Shown: positions 24,201 to 34,897, counted from the first letter of the stretch. The stretch is 64,000 nt of DNA from Synchiropus splendidus (GCF_027744825.2 NC_071347.1:19664001-19728000), one strand, 5' to 3'. The notes: generated from the letters alone by a model not told the origin. Translations and numbers: made by a program.

Positions 24201-25546
24201 CAAAGACTGCACCGTAGAGCTAACAGAGCTAACGGCTAACATGACATCTCACTTCAAAACTTTATTAACACTCAGTCAAAGTTTGCTTTGTGGTTTAAAA
24301 GTTGGCTAAAAAGTAAATGTTGAACCAAATAAACAGGCTCCAAACTGTCACACGATAAATGATCACTGTTGTTATGAAAGCGAGGCAAAGAATGTTGAAT
24401 TTTAGCAACTATTTCTCACAAATTTTCTACAGGACTTTTGATAAAGCACAATTGCACTCTGGCTGAGGAACCTTTGGTGGTGAGCTTCAGGATTTGTGTG
24501 TGTGGTGTGGCTTAAAAAAGGTTGAAAAACACTGGTGTTGGGAATAATATATATATTTTTTTCTCAGAAAAAACTTGTGGTGGGTTTCTCGGACAAAATC
24601 GTGGTCCTGAACCTCCAGAACTGCCAGGACTACAACACGTCCTGTGAGGACTGTGTTCTGGCCCGGGACCCCTACTGTTCCTGGACTGCGTCTGGATGCG
24701 CCCCGACCGAGCTGCGCGGAGTGAATGGAAGTGTCAAAAGGTTTGATATTGATGCAGCAGCCCTTAACATTTGGCACAATCTCAAACACTATTCTGTGCA
24801 GACACAAATCCAAATGATATGTTTTTGTTTACTCCTTACCAGAAAGGCCCATTTCAATATCTTAGTTTGCAACACAATAAAGAAACTAGTCAAAAGTAAA
24901 CAAACCATCACATCATTGAGTCAGTACTCTAGTGTCGGGTGTCCAGCGCTGTACTTGCCTTTGCTCGTACTGATATTCTGGTGCTGACTGGTGTCTCTCT
25001 CATAGAGGAGCGGTCCAGGATTTTCCCGGGGGCCAGCTGAGCGCATGCTCCTCAACAGCAGGTGACACATTTTTCAAAAGCTCTCCCGCTGAAACAAGAC
25101 CTTCATGTTTGGTAACTTTTTTCACTGAAGGAAATCGGACCAAGCGGGACACAGATTTGTCCCAGACGGAACAGCATGTGGTCCCCCTGGGGTCCCCCCT
25201 CTACATGTCCTGTCCCATCGACTCGTACCACGCCACGTACCGCTGGGAGCACGGCCCCGGCAGCGGCCCCTGTCTGCCGGTGAACTCCGAGTGCCTGCTT
25301 CTGATCCCTGCCATGGCTGAAGAGCACTACGGCCTCCACCGCTGCGTCTCCACTGAGAACAACCACACAAAGGTGGTGAAAACCTATCACCTGAGGAAGC
25401 CCACTAATCTTCTGCCTGCAAGCCACGACAGGAGGCACAGCATCCGCTTCCAGCTGCACGGTGCAGCGGCAGCGGCAGAGGCGCCGCGTGTGCCGTGGAC
25501 ACTGCTCGGTCTGGTCCTGGCCCTCTGCAGTTTAAAACACTTTTGA
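15252..25546 (+). CDS. sema7a: Semaphorin 7A, GPI-anchored
   Basis: Membrane semaphorin acting through integrins and plexin C1 in axon growth, neural crest and immune signalling. Exons: 15252-15360, 15448-15590, 18257-18289, 18369-18464, 18547-18649, 18719-18829, 18900-19042, 19164-19342, 20070-20178, 21355-21550, 21701-21813, 24568-24740, 25006-25061, 25131-25546. They sum to 1980 nt, 659 residues (human 666), all phases consistent. A signal peptide spans residues 1-20, followed by a sema domain (about 40-450) with CGTNGIKPRCW and YMFFREKNSDNYPEAE. A PSI-type cysteine module includes CVLARDPYCSW, and an Ig domain runs from YMSCPIDSYHATYRW to LHRCVST. The hydrophobic C-terminal tail (VPWTLLGLVLALC) fits GPI attachment. 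The integrin-binding RGD known in mammals is replaced by KVD at 246-248. Exon 3 is only 33 bp. Confidence 0.94.
16010..16099. mobile_element. DNA-transposon-like fragment (ends in ttgcagccctg)
   Basis: The repeated gactagtcgac / gtcgactaat strings followed by ttagttgcagccctg resemble the end of non-autonomous DNA elements common in fish. Only one end is recognisable, so class and limits are uncertain. Confidence 0.35.
16986..17532. mobile_element. Non-autonomous hAT-like element (MITE)
   Basis: About 547 bp bounded by imperfect inverted ends: cagaggtgggcaa on the left and, read in reverse, cagacctgggcaa on the right. Next to the right end is the string gggccggatatggcccctgt, characteristic of hAT elements of the ggcc-rich type, and on the left ggccac. 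The flanking 8-mers (ttgatctt, ctttaagt) do not match, so the target duplication is decayed. No transposase ORF is present. Confidence 0.6.
19319..19475 (-). pseudogene. Antisense exon-like ORF in SEMA7A intron 8
   Basis: On the minus strand a good acceptor (tttcatttcctacag) is followed directly by 51 open codons starting EWFHGMLTRDYSAWKEASD and containing ILKVLNLVFGGHREQQREGK, then TAG at 19321-19319. The last seven or so codons run into the antisense of SEMA7A exon 8, so any genuine exon probably stops near 19345. Codon use and composition look protein-like. I do not recognise the family. It may be a stray exon of an antisense or transposed gene; no partner exon was found. Confidence 0.35.
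20514..20549 (+). repeat. 36-bp copy of SEMA7A exon 5 sequence
   Basis: It matches 18581-18616, inside SEMA7A exon 5, at 35 of 36 positions. The single difference (A to G at 20533) would be silent, GCA to GCG for Ala, in the exon frame. The similarity stops sharply at both ends and there are no adjacent splice sites, so it is not a usable exon. Confidence 0.75.
21040..21215 (+). repeat. Dispersed teleost repeat (family A), long copy
   Basis: Reads gtgggttcaaatccacc at its head, then cctcccac, ctctaaattgt, actggcgacttgtccagg and gctgggatagactcctgct. These are the ordered blocks of a repeat widely spread in fish genomes, with a tRNA-B-box-like head. Class is uncertain (SINE-like). Confidence 0.55.
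21814..24567 (+). other. SEMA7A intron 11
   Basis: The longest SEMA7A intron (2.75 kb). The piece 22150-22210 (gtcggaggtgggaactacgt) resembles ends of fish DNA elements, and 24518-24535 (aggttgaaaaacactggt) resembles a hAT end. Both are weak matches. The remainder is AT-rich with no coding signal. Confidence 0.45.
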
Positions 25547-27660
25547 CTCATGTAGTTTGTGAGGTCGGTGTGGAGCAATGGTCTGGAGCTCTGACAGCTG
25601 CTGAGGGCGTGTCCTCTAAGCTAACCCCTGACTCCATCGCTCAGGCAGAACAGTTAGACTAGAAGACTCTATAGACTGGCTGAACCTTGTTCTAGCCTCA
25701 AACTTAAATGTGAAAAGTGGAAACGTCCTTCTGAAACAGAGGTGTATTTTGGTGAGAACCTCGCGAGCATGCGCTCTAGACATTCTTGCGCTGACGCCCT
25801 GCAGTGCCGCGTTGTTCAAGCTAGCTTTGTTAGCATCAGGAAAACAACAAACTACGAACAGTGACGCCAGCAACAGGAAGTTGCAAAGATGCAGCCGTGA
25901 AAAGGGCTGATGACGACCATATTGATCATATTTCTAGATGAAGATCATTGTTTTGTGACTGTATTTAGGTTACAGTCGAGTCCTCACCTTGTTCTCTCTT
26001 TGTCTTGCTTTCACTCCTTTTGTTCGCCTGTGTAAACACCCACACTCACAGTCCACATTCCTGTCAGAGGCCATTTTGGAGAAGTGTCTGTTGGGAAATG
26101 TGATTGTAGTGGGGTGACCAGTCCTCATCATCGCTCTTGTTGTTGAGTTATTCTTCTTTAGCTGATGTGATCTCACAAAGACTCGACCTTGGCAGGATTC
26201 CAAGGTGGTGTGATTGGTTTTCTTGTCAGGAGGTTGGTAGATCGTGGACGAAGGGGCGTGTTGGGTGGCCACTGCCTTGGTGGTTGCAGTAGGTGTGTGA
26301 ATGGTTTCGTCTCTGTGTGTGATGGGCGGGTGACCTGACTCCTGCCCAAAGTAGCTGTGATAGACTCCACCCCCCGCTACTCCATTAACTGAGTTATTAG
26401 CTGAAGAAGATGTTGGACAGAGACTGTGAGTCTAAGTTAGAGGCTCAGTCCTCCAGATAGATTGTGCAGAAGAAACAGATTTTCTCTGGAAACAGTCAGA
26501 AGATTGGGGCATGGGCCCAGATGTTCTATGGGATCTGGATCTAACAATGGGCCACATCCAGTGCAGGTCAGTCAGACGGATGAGAAACGGATGAGGGTCC
26601 ATCCATAGCAAGATCCTGTTCATATACAGCCCGGATCCGGTTCAGATCCAGGCGAAATGTGACTCTATATTCCTTAGCGCCGCAGATCTGCTTCAGAGGC
26701 GGATCTGGCGACTTCTCCGGCTGCTATCTGGGCAGCCTCCACCGTCATGACTCACACAACTCCAGTTCCACTCTCAGAACCGTGGTGTCCATCCACCAGC
26801 ATGTTGTGAAAACGCCATGGTGATTGTTGAGGTCAAAACACAAGGGCGTTACTCGCTCAGGACTGACGTGTCTCGACATTACCTAGTAGTCTGGTGAAGA
26901 ACCAGTGGTGAGGTGGTTGGGGTGTGTCCTCATGACCAGGGAGGAGGTGGTCAGATCGGTGAGGTCAGTGTGGATAAAGACTTGCTGTAAATGGGACTAG
27001 ACTTCCAGGGTATCACTGTTATTTTAGAGGAGATAAGAGGGACCTCTCCACATGACCTTGCCAGAGCTTTGATGCAGTATTCTGGGCTCTTGCTGTAGTG
27101 GGTGGTGATGATAGTTGGTGTCAGATCTAAACTCGGCTCCTCTCGCTCTGCACCTGGTTTCTGCCTGGGCACCGGTCGACCTCAAGGTTGTCCCACTTTG
27201 GCACAGAAATCCACTGTACTTTTTAAAAATCTACATTCTAAGTATCCAAACCTCTACCTAACTATTTATTTCCTATCTTAGCATTTTTTTAAACTTTTTT
27301 TATTTGATTTCCTTCTCCTGAAGGATAAGTCTTGACTGACTTGCACAGTTGTTTGGCTCAGATTTTTTTTTTATGTTTTGAGCTGAATGAAGCCAGTGTG
27401 ATCACATTCATATGGAAGAAATAGTTTTGTTTGGATGAATGATGATGATTTTGCTGTAGATTGAACTTATTTGCACATAAATTTAAACATTAACAAAGAA
27501 TATTTCAATTTAAAATCAATTATCTGATGTATTTTTAACATTGAAGTCCAGGTTGGAGGTGACAAACCCAACATTCATCACTGTCTGTAACAGCTGGATC
27601 GTGTTCATGTTGAAGAGTCAAATGCACTTTACCTTTGTTCTCTGTTTCAAATAAAGAATG
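25547..27660 (+). other. sema7a: SEMA7A 3'UTR and repeats
   Basis: The first clear poly(A) hexamer after the TGA is AATAAA at 27649-27654, suggesting a 3'UTR of up to 2.1 kb. Inside it are a family A repeat (26270-26395) and a stretch at 26490-26660 with several ggatc/ggcccagat-type words that resembles a fish DNA element. No other gene is seen. Confidence 0.45.
26270..26395 (+). repeat. Dispersed teleost repeat (family A), degenerate copy
   Basis: Contains gtgtgtgaatggttt, ctctgtgtgtgatgggcggg and tgcccaaagtagctgtgatag, in the same order as the 3' half of the family A repeat. It lies within the probable SEMA7A 3'UTR. Confidence 0.5.
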
Positions 27661-28199
27661 ATGTTACGTCTCTGTACTCATGGATTTATTCACACTTCCA
27701 CAGTGTCAGGTCGACGACCGGCTTTGTTTTGAAGCAAACTCTCGATGTATTCTTGGATGTGATGAGTCTCTGTCTGCCCACTGCTCTGTCATTCATTCCT
27801 CATATAAACATGGAACAGCACATTTGCTCCACATACAGTCTCCACACACACCCTGACACATGTTTCTGACAGTTCCAAAACGGGACCGGACGTCCACCCA
27901 GTTGGTCCCACCCTTTTTTCCCCTAAAATGATCCCAAAAGACCTTGGAAGTCCACCAGAGCAGGCAGCCGTGACGAACCCTGGTTATCAGCCTTCCAGGA
28001 TCTTTCAAACTCCACACCCTGAATTAGGGACTCAGACTGTTATTACACAAACATGTGGATGATATTGAAACTGGCATTGTCTTTTTACCTATAAAATAAT
28101 AAATGTTTTCCATTTTAGTTCTTACAGATGCCTTCATGACTTCATATATAATAATAACAATTACTTTCAACCTTCACCCCCTTTTTTGTTTGTTTCTTC

Positions 28200-28436
28200 T
28201 TCAGGAAATGCAAACAATTGGTGGGTCAGCAGGTAACAGTCGTGGTGCCAGGGGAAATTCTTATCTCGCTTCTGTTGAATAATAGTGAAACAGTTTCACT
28301 TTTCAAATCGTGGCCAATGAAAGCGATAGCAAGGTTATTGTGGACCGTCCCCAGCTGGCGGCGTGTTCTCAGGTGTGACGGTGTCAGTGAGCATATTCAC
28401 GGATCTTACAGTGTAATGAACGTTACCTTCGAGTGA
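28200..28436 (+). pseudogene. Decayed coding-like patch
   Basis: After an acceptor-like tract (gtttcttcttcag) an open frame runs to 28436 and includes QQVTVVVPGEILISLLLNN. A neighbouring frame contains SKVIVDRPQLAACSQV before a stop. The end reads GSYSVMNVTFE, loosely Ig-like. No intact gene can be built and I do not assign a family. Confidence 0.2.
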
Positions 28437-28654
28437 ATAAATAAATCAACTTTAGATTCCTAATATTCCCTTCCAAGTCACCCTGGAAGTTTCAACTCAA
28501 GCTCATGCATTTGTATTTCAAGGTAAAGGCCTTACGAAATGATCATTGAATGGATGTGTGTATATTTACAATGTTATATTGTAGAATCCTGTGAGTTGAT
28601 CATGATGCCACTGGTGTAGAATCGAACTATTGCACCCCAGGAAGCTTGGACACA

Positions 28655-28978
28655 TCGCAGTCAACTCACGGGATTCTCCAAAATATCTTTTTCCATCACC
28701 AGACATCCATATTGAAGGCTTTTATTTTGCAGTGACACATGGGATTGAGTTCAAACTTCTTCTAGTTTGAGTCTAGACCGGTGCCACAGGGGTCAACTCG
28801 AGGGATTCACCAAAATATCATGATCAATATATATGCAACCATTTTCAATAGGCATAATATTCAAAAGCCTTTTATTTTGAAATGATACCTGGGAGTGAGT
28901 TCAAACTTCCTGGGGCGCTCTAGTTTGAGTCTAGACCGGTGGCATCAAGGTCAACCCAAGGGATTCTCCGAAATGTAA
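28655..28978 (+). repeat. Diverged tandem duplication, two units plus a partial third
   Basis: The phrase gtcaactcacgggattctcc recurs as gtcaactcgagggattcacc and gtcaacccaagggattctcc (about 28658, 28792, 28951). Between them come gcttttattttg, gagttcaaacttc and tagtttgagtctagaccggt, each present twice. Units are about 134 and 159 bp and noncoding. Confidence 0.75.
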
Positions 28979-29056
28979 TAATATAGCAAATGTATTATAA
29001 TAATAATAAGCAAATGTGGGAATGCAGGAATAGAGTGGTGCAGTTACTCCTATGAG

Positions 29057-29071
29057 CCACTAGATGGCGGG
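29057..29071 (+). promoter_or_regulatory. CTCF-like motif
   Basis: Reads gccactagatggcgg, a good match to the CCACTAGATGGCG form of the CTCF core. It is about 900 bp upstream of the inferred ISLR2 first exon. Visual match only. Confidence 0.4.
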
Positions 29072-29416
29072 ATAGTATCGTGATAGTTCCAGTGGAGGCG
29101 CACTCCTGCGGAGAGCTGTTTTTTTTCTGGCTGTGTCCGGTGCGGTTAATCTTGCGCCTGCGCTGAACGCTGTACAAAGTGGTGAACTGGAATCTGGAAC
29201 AGTGGAACAGTTCAGTGTAAATTGCCTTGTTATGCACAGTGATATCACGGCCGTAAAGTGCGGCCTGGTGGGTAATATACTGTTGCCGCTAATGTGATGT
29301 TTGACCTAGTTGTATTGACGAACTATAACTTAAAAATATGAAACCTTCGTCTTTGATTATTTTTTCTGACTAAAAGTTCTGAATTGGCGACTGCGTACCT
29401 TGTAGTTACAGTTTCT

Positions 29417-29434
29417 AGGCTGCAGAGGGCGCCA
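29417..29434 (+). promoter_or_regulatory. CTCF-like motif
   Basis: Reads aggctgcagagggcgcca, close to a CTCF core, in the same orientation as the site at 29057 and about 360 bp from it. Visual match only. Confidence 0.35.
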
Positions 29435-29959
29435 GAAGCTCATAAGTTCATTCGAACTGGTGAGAGGAACAACTGAATGTATGAATGAAATTACCGCGTA
29501 TGTTTCTATGTGACATTTTTTAATTGTTTTCAATTTACATCTTGAGTGACGAATCTAGTTCTTGAATTATGAATATGTAAATGTCAGTGTAAAGAGCCAC
29601 ACAAGGAAAAAGACTGAATAGATGAAAAATAAATCAAGAAAATTGTAATTTTACAGATAACTGTATTGTATTCCTGAGAATATACACGTGGGTGTATAAA
29701 TCAGTAGATCTAAATCCATTTTAAAAATATGCGTTGTAATAAAATCAATCTATTTTTCTCTTTATATGGTTTTAGCGTTTTATTTAGCTTGCATTTTTGC
29801 TTTAAATCCAGTCGCTTTAAAAGCAAAAAATACACAGCAACATTATAAACAATATATTTGTTCATCTGTGGTGTTTTGTTTCGACTTCGGCATCAGTTTT
29901 GCGGGTTATTTTTGGCGCATCTGCGGAGCTTCTCCTTGTTTTTACGCGACAAAATAAAG

Positions 29960-30537
29960 GCTCCGTGGATCGGATCCGGGCCAGGACTGGGTTGTCGGGG
30001 TCGCGCTGATCAATTAAACATCGCATCCTGAATTATGAATCGTCCTGGAGGGTGGAGAAGCCGGAGCTTGTGTATCTTTAATGGTGAGGAGTCGGATGGG
30101 AGAGGCTGCGCGCGCACGCCCCATCCTCCGCGGCGGGGGCGCGCAGCGGATCTGACTCTCGCCGGAGAGGACGCAGCGCCGCAGCCGAGCGCCGGGAAGA
30201 TGAAGCCCGTTATCCTGCGAGAAGGTCCCGTGAAAGAGCCCGCGCCGGCCGCAGAAGAGAGTTCCTGTTAGCTTCAAGCTCTTGTGCTGGATTGTAAAGT
30301 TCGACTGAGACTGAAAGGGAAGTTTGTTGTCAGGTAAGAACACTGCAGGATGGAGATGAGGTGGGACCTCGTTTCACTTCATGTTTTCGCTTCTTCAAAC
30401 TGCCTGGGAACAGGTGGGGACGCACAAATTTACTTGCTTCAGTGTACTTGTTTCGAAGGGACGATTTGATGTGGAAATAGCTGCGATGTGTTGAAGGTCT
30501 GCGGACTGGGAGGTTGATGGTTCTCTGGTTCTTGTAG
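29960..30537 (+). promoter_or_regulatory. islr2: ISLR2 promoter, 5'UTR exon and 5'UTR intron
   Basis: A GC-rich, CpG-containing block (about 29960-30260) leads to a donor gttgtcag|gtaaga at 30334. The acceptor ggttcttgtag ends at 30537, ten bases before the ISLR2 ATG. This gives an untranslated first exon ending at 30333 and a 204-bp intron. ISLR2-type genes usually carry all coding sequence in the exon after a 5'UTR intron. The transcription start is not defined. Confidence 0.6.
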
Positions 30538-30546
30538 GTGCAGAAA

Positions 30547-32664
30547 ATGGCAGCGAGGCTTGTGCAGCTCGCCGCTCTGTGGACGACCGTGGTGAGCCTG
30601 GCGCAGGGGTGTCCGGAGCTCTGCAGCTGCCAGGACAAATTCTCCCACCAGTTTGCGGACTGTGCTTACAAAGACCTGCTGGTGGTCCCCGTGGGTCTGC
30701 CCTCCAACGTGACCACCGTCAGCCTCTCGGCCAACAAGATCAAGCTGCTGAGGAGCAAGAGCTTTGTCAACGTGCTGCAGGTCAGCTCACTGTGGCTGGC
30801 GCACAACGAGATCGCCACCGTGGAGCGGGGCACCCTGGCCCCCCTGGTGCAGCTGAAGAACCTGGACATCAGCCACAACAAGATCGTCCACTTCCCCTGG
30901 GAGGACCTGCGCAACCTCACGGCGCTGCAGCTCCTGAAGATGAACAACAACGAGATGGTGAACCTGCCGAAGGACGCCTTCGCCTCCCTGGGGGACCTCA
31001 GGTCGCTGCGGATCAACAACAACAAGTTCACCACCATCGTCCAGGGCACTTTCCAGGCCCTCACCGCCATGTCCCACCTGCAGATCTCCAACAACCCCTT
31101 CAGCTGCTCCTGCAGCCTGGAGTGGCTCCGGGACTGGATCACGTCCACCAAGATCGCGGTGGCGGACACTAACCTGATAGCGTGCAGCGCTCCCGAGCAC
31201 CTGAGCGGCACTATGGTCACCAAAATCCCCATCCTGGAGTGTCAGGCGCCGGCGGTCACCATAACCTACGAGCCCGACCTCAGAGAGGCCGAGATCCTCG
31301 AGGGAACCAAGGTCGTCTTAAACTGCGAGGCGGTCGGGAGCCCCAAGCCGCAGCTCCGGTGGGAGGTGGTCGCCGGGAATCAGAACTTTCTGTTCCCGCT
31401 GCCCTCCACCGGCGAGAAGAGCGAGGCGCCGATCAACGACAAAACCACCAACAGTCGCTTCCTGGTCTTTCAAAATGGCAGCCTCATCATCCCTCGCGTC
31501 AGCAAGAAGGAGGACGGAAACTACAGCTGCTCCGCCGTCAACGATGTGGGGAAAGCCGAGAGCCTGGTCAGGGTGTCGCTGTCCGCGGCCAAGAAACCAG
31601 GCGGCTCTTCAGCGGAGTCCACCGTGGATCGGATCCGCCCCTCTCTGGGCAAGACCGCAGTGGAGGAGAAGAGCTCCAAAAACAACGTGATCAACTGGGA
31701 CAAGTCTGAGGAGAAGACCAAGATCAGCCCCGCGGGTTCGCCCGGCAAACACGGCGGCGCCGAGGACGCGGGCCCCAAAGACAAGACCTTGGGGAGCAGG
31801 TGCGGCGCGAGGCAGAGCAGCGAGTACATCTCCAACCACGCCTTCAACATGACCCTGGACGACCTGAAGCAGTACACCTTCGATTTCGGCGTCATCGCTC
31901 TGGAGGTGTCGGAGACGGAAGCCAAGGTCAAGCTCAACCCGCTGCAGCTTTCCAGCAAGTCCAACCTTCACCTCAGCGCCAGCCAGGATTCCCAGACGGT
32001 CAACAAGGAGCCGCTGGGTCTGTACCAGTCTGCGTCCGGTCAGGCGGCGCTGGACATGCTCTACCTCTGCGTGGACACCGGCAACGGCCACTCGCTGGTC
32101 CAGTGGTCCAACATAGAGGAGGGGGTCAACTCGTACCGCTTCCACGGGCTTCAGCCCGGCACCAACTACACGCTGTGTCTCACCTACGGCGGGCAGGACT
32201 GTCAGGTCCAAGTGGTCTTCACCACCAGGAAGAAGATCCCCTCCCTCCTCATCATCGTCATTGTCAGCATCTTCCTCCTGGGCCTGGCCACCGTCCCCCT
32301 GCTGGGCGCCACCTGCTGCCACCTGCTCTACAAGTACCAGGGCAAGACCTACAACCTGATGATGAAGGCGCAGAACCCGGACCAGATGGAGAAGCAAATG
32401 GCCGGAGACTTCGAGCGCAGGACGTCTTTCGTGGAGTCGGAGAAGACCTTCAACCCCAGCGAGTCCGGGGAGGCGGAGGGCGAGGAGCGGGACGGCGAGG
32501 CGGAGGGCAGCGTGGTGACCGAGTCCATCCCGGGCTCCTCGTCCAAGACCAACCAGGAGGAGTTCGAGGTGGGTTCGGAGTACAGCGACAGACTGCCGCT
32601 GGGGGCGGAAGCCGTCAACATCTCAGAGGAGATCAACGGCAACTACAAGCCTCCGAGCCGCTGA
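30547..32664 (+). CDS. islr2: Immunoglobulin superfamily containing leucine-rich repeat protein 2 (Linx)
   Basis: Type I membrane protein of developing neurons that modulates neurotrophin receptor signalling and axon guidance. It is a single coding exon of 705 residues. A signal peptide (1-20) precedes an LRR N-cap (CPELCSC), five LRRs (about 50-175, with LDISHNKIVHFP and LRINNNKFTTI), and an LRR C-cap (NPFSCSCSLEWLRDW to LIACSAPEHL). An Ig C2 domain (about 235-345) has LNCEAVGSPKPQLRW and DGNYSCSAVNDVG. A poorly conserved linker and fibronectin-like region follow. A transmembrane helix lies at about 564-590 (SLLIIVIVSIFLLGLATV), then an acidic cytoplasmic tail. I chose the ATG at 30547 because the open frame further 5' begins with GTG and crosses the splice acceptor. 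A poly(A) hexamer is at 32867-32872. Confidence 0.95.
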   Translation: MAARLVQLAALWTTVVSLAQGCPELCSCQDKFSHQFADCAYKDLLVVPVGLPSNVTTVSLSANKIKLLRSKSFVNVLQVSSLWLAHNEIATVERGTLAPLVQLKNLDISHNKIVHFPWEDLRNLTALQLLKMNNNEMVNLPKDAFASLGDLRSLRINNNKFTTIVQGTFQALTAMSHLQISNNPFSCSCSLEWLRDWITSTKIAVADTNLIACSAPEHLSGTMVTKIPILECQAPAVTITYEPDLREAEILEGTKVVLNCEAVGSPKPQLRWEVVAGNQNFLFPLPSTGEKSEAPINDKTTNSRFLVFQNGSLIIPRVSKKEDGNYSCSAVNDVGKAESLVRVSLSAAKKPGGSSAESTVDRIRPSLGKTAVEEKSSKNNVINWDKSEEKTKISPAGSPGKHGGAEDAGPKDKTLGSRCGARQSSEYISNHAFNMTLDDLKQYTFDFGVIALEVSETEAKVKLNPLQLSSKSNLHLSASQDSQTVNKEPLGLYQSASGQAALDMLYLCVDTGNGHSLVQWSNIEEGVNSYRFHGLQPGTNYTLCLTYGGQDCQVQVVFTTRKKIPSLLIIVIVSIFLLGLATVPLLGATCCHLLYKYQGKTYNLMMKAQNPDQMEKQMAGDFERRTSFVESEKTFNPSESGEAEGEERDGEAEGSVVTESIPGSSSKTNQEEFEVGSEYSDRLPLGAEAVNISEEINGNYKPPSR

Positions 32665-34384
32665 GTCTCCCGCCGCTCCTCTCTCTTTTATTTCCAGTAG
32701 CCTTCATCCAGCAGGTGACTCATCTACCATCACCTCACCTTAAACACCTCCGCCGAGATCAGGTCAATTCTGCGGTCTGTCGTCACAGTTGAAAAAGAAG
32801 CACACAATGATGCGCCAAAAACGGCAGAGCACAAACATACCAGCAGCTTGTGCCATACACCTTCAAAATAAAAGCCTTCAGGGAGCAGTTGAAACACCTA
32901 CTGCCCTTTTTTAAACAACCTCAAATCAAAGCGGTGATGTAGGTGAGGCCTCTCACGCCTGACTGGACTTCTATACAATATTAACCATCTGTGTTTGTAT
33001 CAGCCAAATATTCCGTTTCGCCAAGATATTGACAGGACAGCCAGTTTCTCTCCTGCAACAGATTCTAGTCGGAGAAATGTGGTTCTATGTGAAGCGTGAC
33101 TATAAAGCTCCTGCAGTTTTTTAAGACGTGGCATGTGACATTTGCTTGTGTTAGTGTAGAAGACCGTAGATGTGGTGTCGATGTGTGCAGCCTTGTTTTC
33201 TACGACGCTCAGTGTCTTCACTGTCAACAAGTGAGTTTTGTGAAATTTGTTGAAAACAAACGGAAAAAGCTCATTTCAGAACTTTTGATATGATTTTATG
33301 TAAGTGGTAATAAAATAATAATAACTACAGCCTCGCCGTGTTGGTTATTTGACTCGTGAATAGGACTCTAAATTACACATTTTTGCTTTCATCTTTTCAC
33401 CGATTGCGTGGAAAAACAGACCCATATTCTTATTCTCCTTTTCTTTCGGAATCAGACGCACGACGACGACGTATTCCACCCGTTTCCTCTTTTTCTTTGT
33501 CACCGTCCGCTCGTCACGGAGGTGAAGGTGAACGGCTCTGAGCGTCTTTATATTTTCCTGAGCGTGGATGCAGTCAAAAAAGACGCCTTTTTCCCGTCTA
33601 TGAACGTAACAGAAGCGTAATCCCTGGGGATTATTTTACTCTCAAACAGACGTGCGAACACTTACTTACACGTTTTACTTCAGTTACTTCGTAGTTTTAA
33701 AATGATCCATCTTTAACCGCTACTGCTTTATGCAATATTTCATCAAATATAAAGCTGTTTTCATCCTCAAATAATAGTATGACTCGCTCATTCGTTTGCG
33801 ATATCGAGACATTTTCTTTTAATAGTCGAGATTCTTGGTCGTATTTTTGTAAGCAGATTTTAAAAAATGCATAAAATATTTAAGAAAAAAAATCAATATT
33901 GTTTCCCTTTTTCCTTAGCTTTGTTCATACGCACCAATAATTATTTTTGGTGCGTTTTTCTTTAGGGGGATTATTTGTTAATTCAGTATTTAATTTCTTA
34001 TTCAAAAGAATAATTTATGTTCATCTTAATTTCATTCGTTACCTTTTTCATTATTTGATTATGCTTTTTTTAAAGCACACGTCTGTATTTACTGTGATAT
34101 TAGTGGCAATGATAAATTTTAAAGTGACATATTTTGAAATGATTTCTTCTGTACTTTTTCTCTCATAATAATCACAATCTATTTGCTGAGCAATTCATTT
34201 TTAAATGAACATTTCCAAATTGCAAACCTGAGCTCATATCCATTTTTTCTATGTATTTATTTTAATGTTTTTCTTTAAAATTTGTAGTACATTTCCCATA
34301 ATAGTCATGAGCCAAATGCAGGTGCATTATTAATTATTTTAATGCATTTTAATAATCTATTCTGTTCCTCTTATCTCCTAAATG

Positions 34385-34505
34385 GGTTTGCAGTAAATTG
34401 GGGAATAAGACGGGGGACACCCTGGACAGAGCCCCTGCTCATCACAGGACATGGACAAACATCCTCACACTCTCACTCACACACACACACAACAGACGCC
34501 ACTAG
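34385..34505 (-). repeat. Dispersed teleost repeat (family A), reverse copy
   Basis: The plus strand reads gggggacaccctggacag, then cacaggacatggacaaac and catcctcacactctcactca: the reverse complement of the 3' half of family A. A short (AC)n run at 34480-34491 belongs to it. Confidence 0.5.
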
Positions 34506-34628
34506 ACCTCCATAATAAGTTCTGGGAAATAAATAAATGATCCTCTGTGTTCATGCAAAATAGCTAGGAGGAAACCAGAGTGCAAACCTTCAATGATAAA
34601 TGCTAGATATGAGTACTGCTGATAAAGT

Positions 34629-34648
34629 AAAAAAAAAAAAAAAAAAAA
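34629..34648 (+). repeat. Poly(A) run
   Basis: About 20 consecutive A residues, possibly a decayed retroelement tail. No element is recognisable next to it. Confidence 0.8.
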
Positions 34649-34897
34649 GCAAAACAATCTCTTGTATTTTGTTCTTTATGATCCACATTCAGTTACACAA
34701 GTGAACCTCCGTCACTCGCTCTATGAAATCAGCTTTTGTCGTCTTGATAGATATATAAATATGAGATTCCACGTCCGTGCTCACTGGAGGATGCACATGT
34801 AGTTTAATACAAAAGAAGCACGTGAGAACGACAGGCTGTTGTGAGGCGCAGGACGAGCCTGGAATGGCGTTTGGTAGGGTGGCGAGCGCGGCGAGGC

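Larger units (their letters stand above)
27661..29959. other. SEMA7A-ISLR2 intergenic region
   Basis: It holds a decayed coding-like patch (28200-28436), a tandem duplication (28655-28978), two CTCF-like sites (29057-29071, 29417-29434) and then AT-rich DNA up to the ISLR2 promoter. In human, CYP11A1 and CCDC33 lie near here; I looked for them and saw no matching exons. Confidence 0.5.
32665..34897. other. ISLR2-STRA6 convergent 3' region
   Basis: It holds the ISLR2 3'UTR (AATAAA at 32867 and again near 33309), AT-rich DNA, a reverse family A repeat (34385-34505), a poly-A run (34629-34648) and the STRA6 3'UTR. On the minus strand ATTAAA at 34808-34803 lies about 90 nt past the STRA6 stop. 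No further gene is seen. Confidence 0.55.

Noticed and set aside
25600..30000. CYP11A1 or CCDC33 exons expected from human gene order
   Set aside because: No cytochrome P450 heme-binding motif or C2/coiled-coil exon was seen on either strand.
30538..30546. ISLR2 start at the GTG at 30538
   Set aside because: The first in-frame ATG after the splice acceptor is 30547, and it gives a normal signal peptide.
31609..32397. 262-codon open frame antisense to ISLR2 (also 30666-31232 and others)
   Set aside because: A shadow of GC-rich coding sequence with biased third positions; Val/Leu/Gly-rich, no domain and no splice context.
31800..32792. 330-codon open frame on the plus strand overlapping ISLR2
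   Set aside because: Out-of-frame shadow of the ISLR2 exon; Arg/Pro/Gln-rich with no domain.
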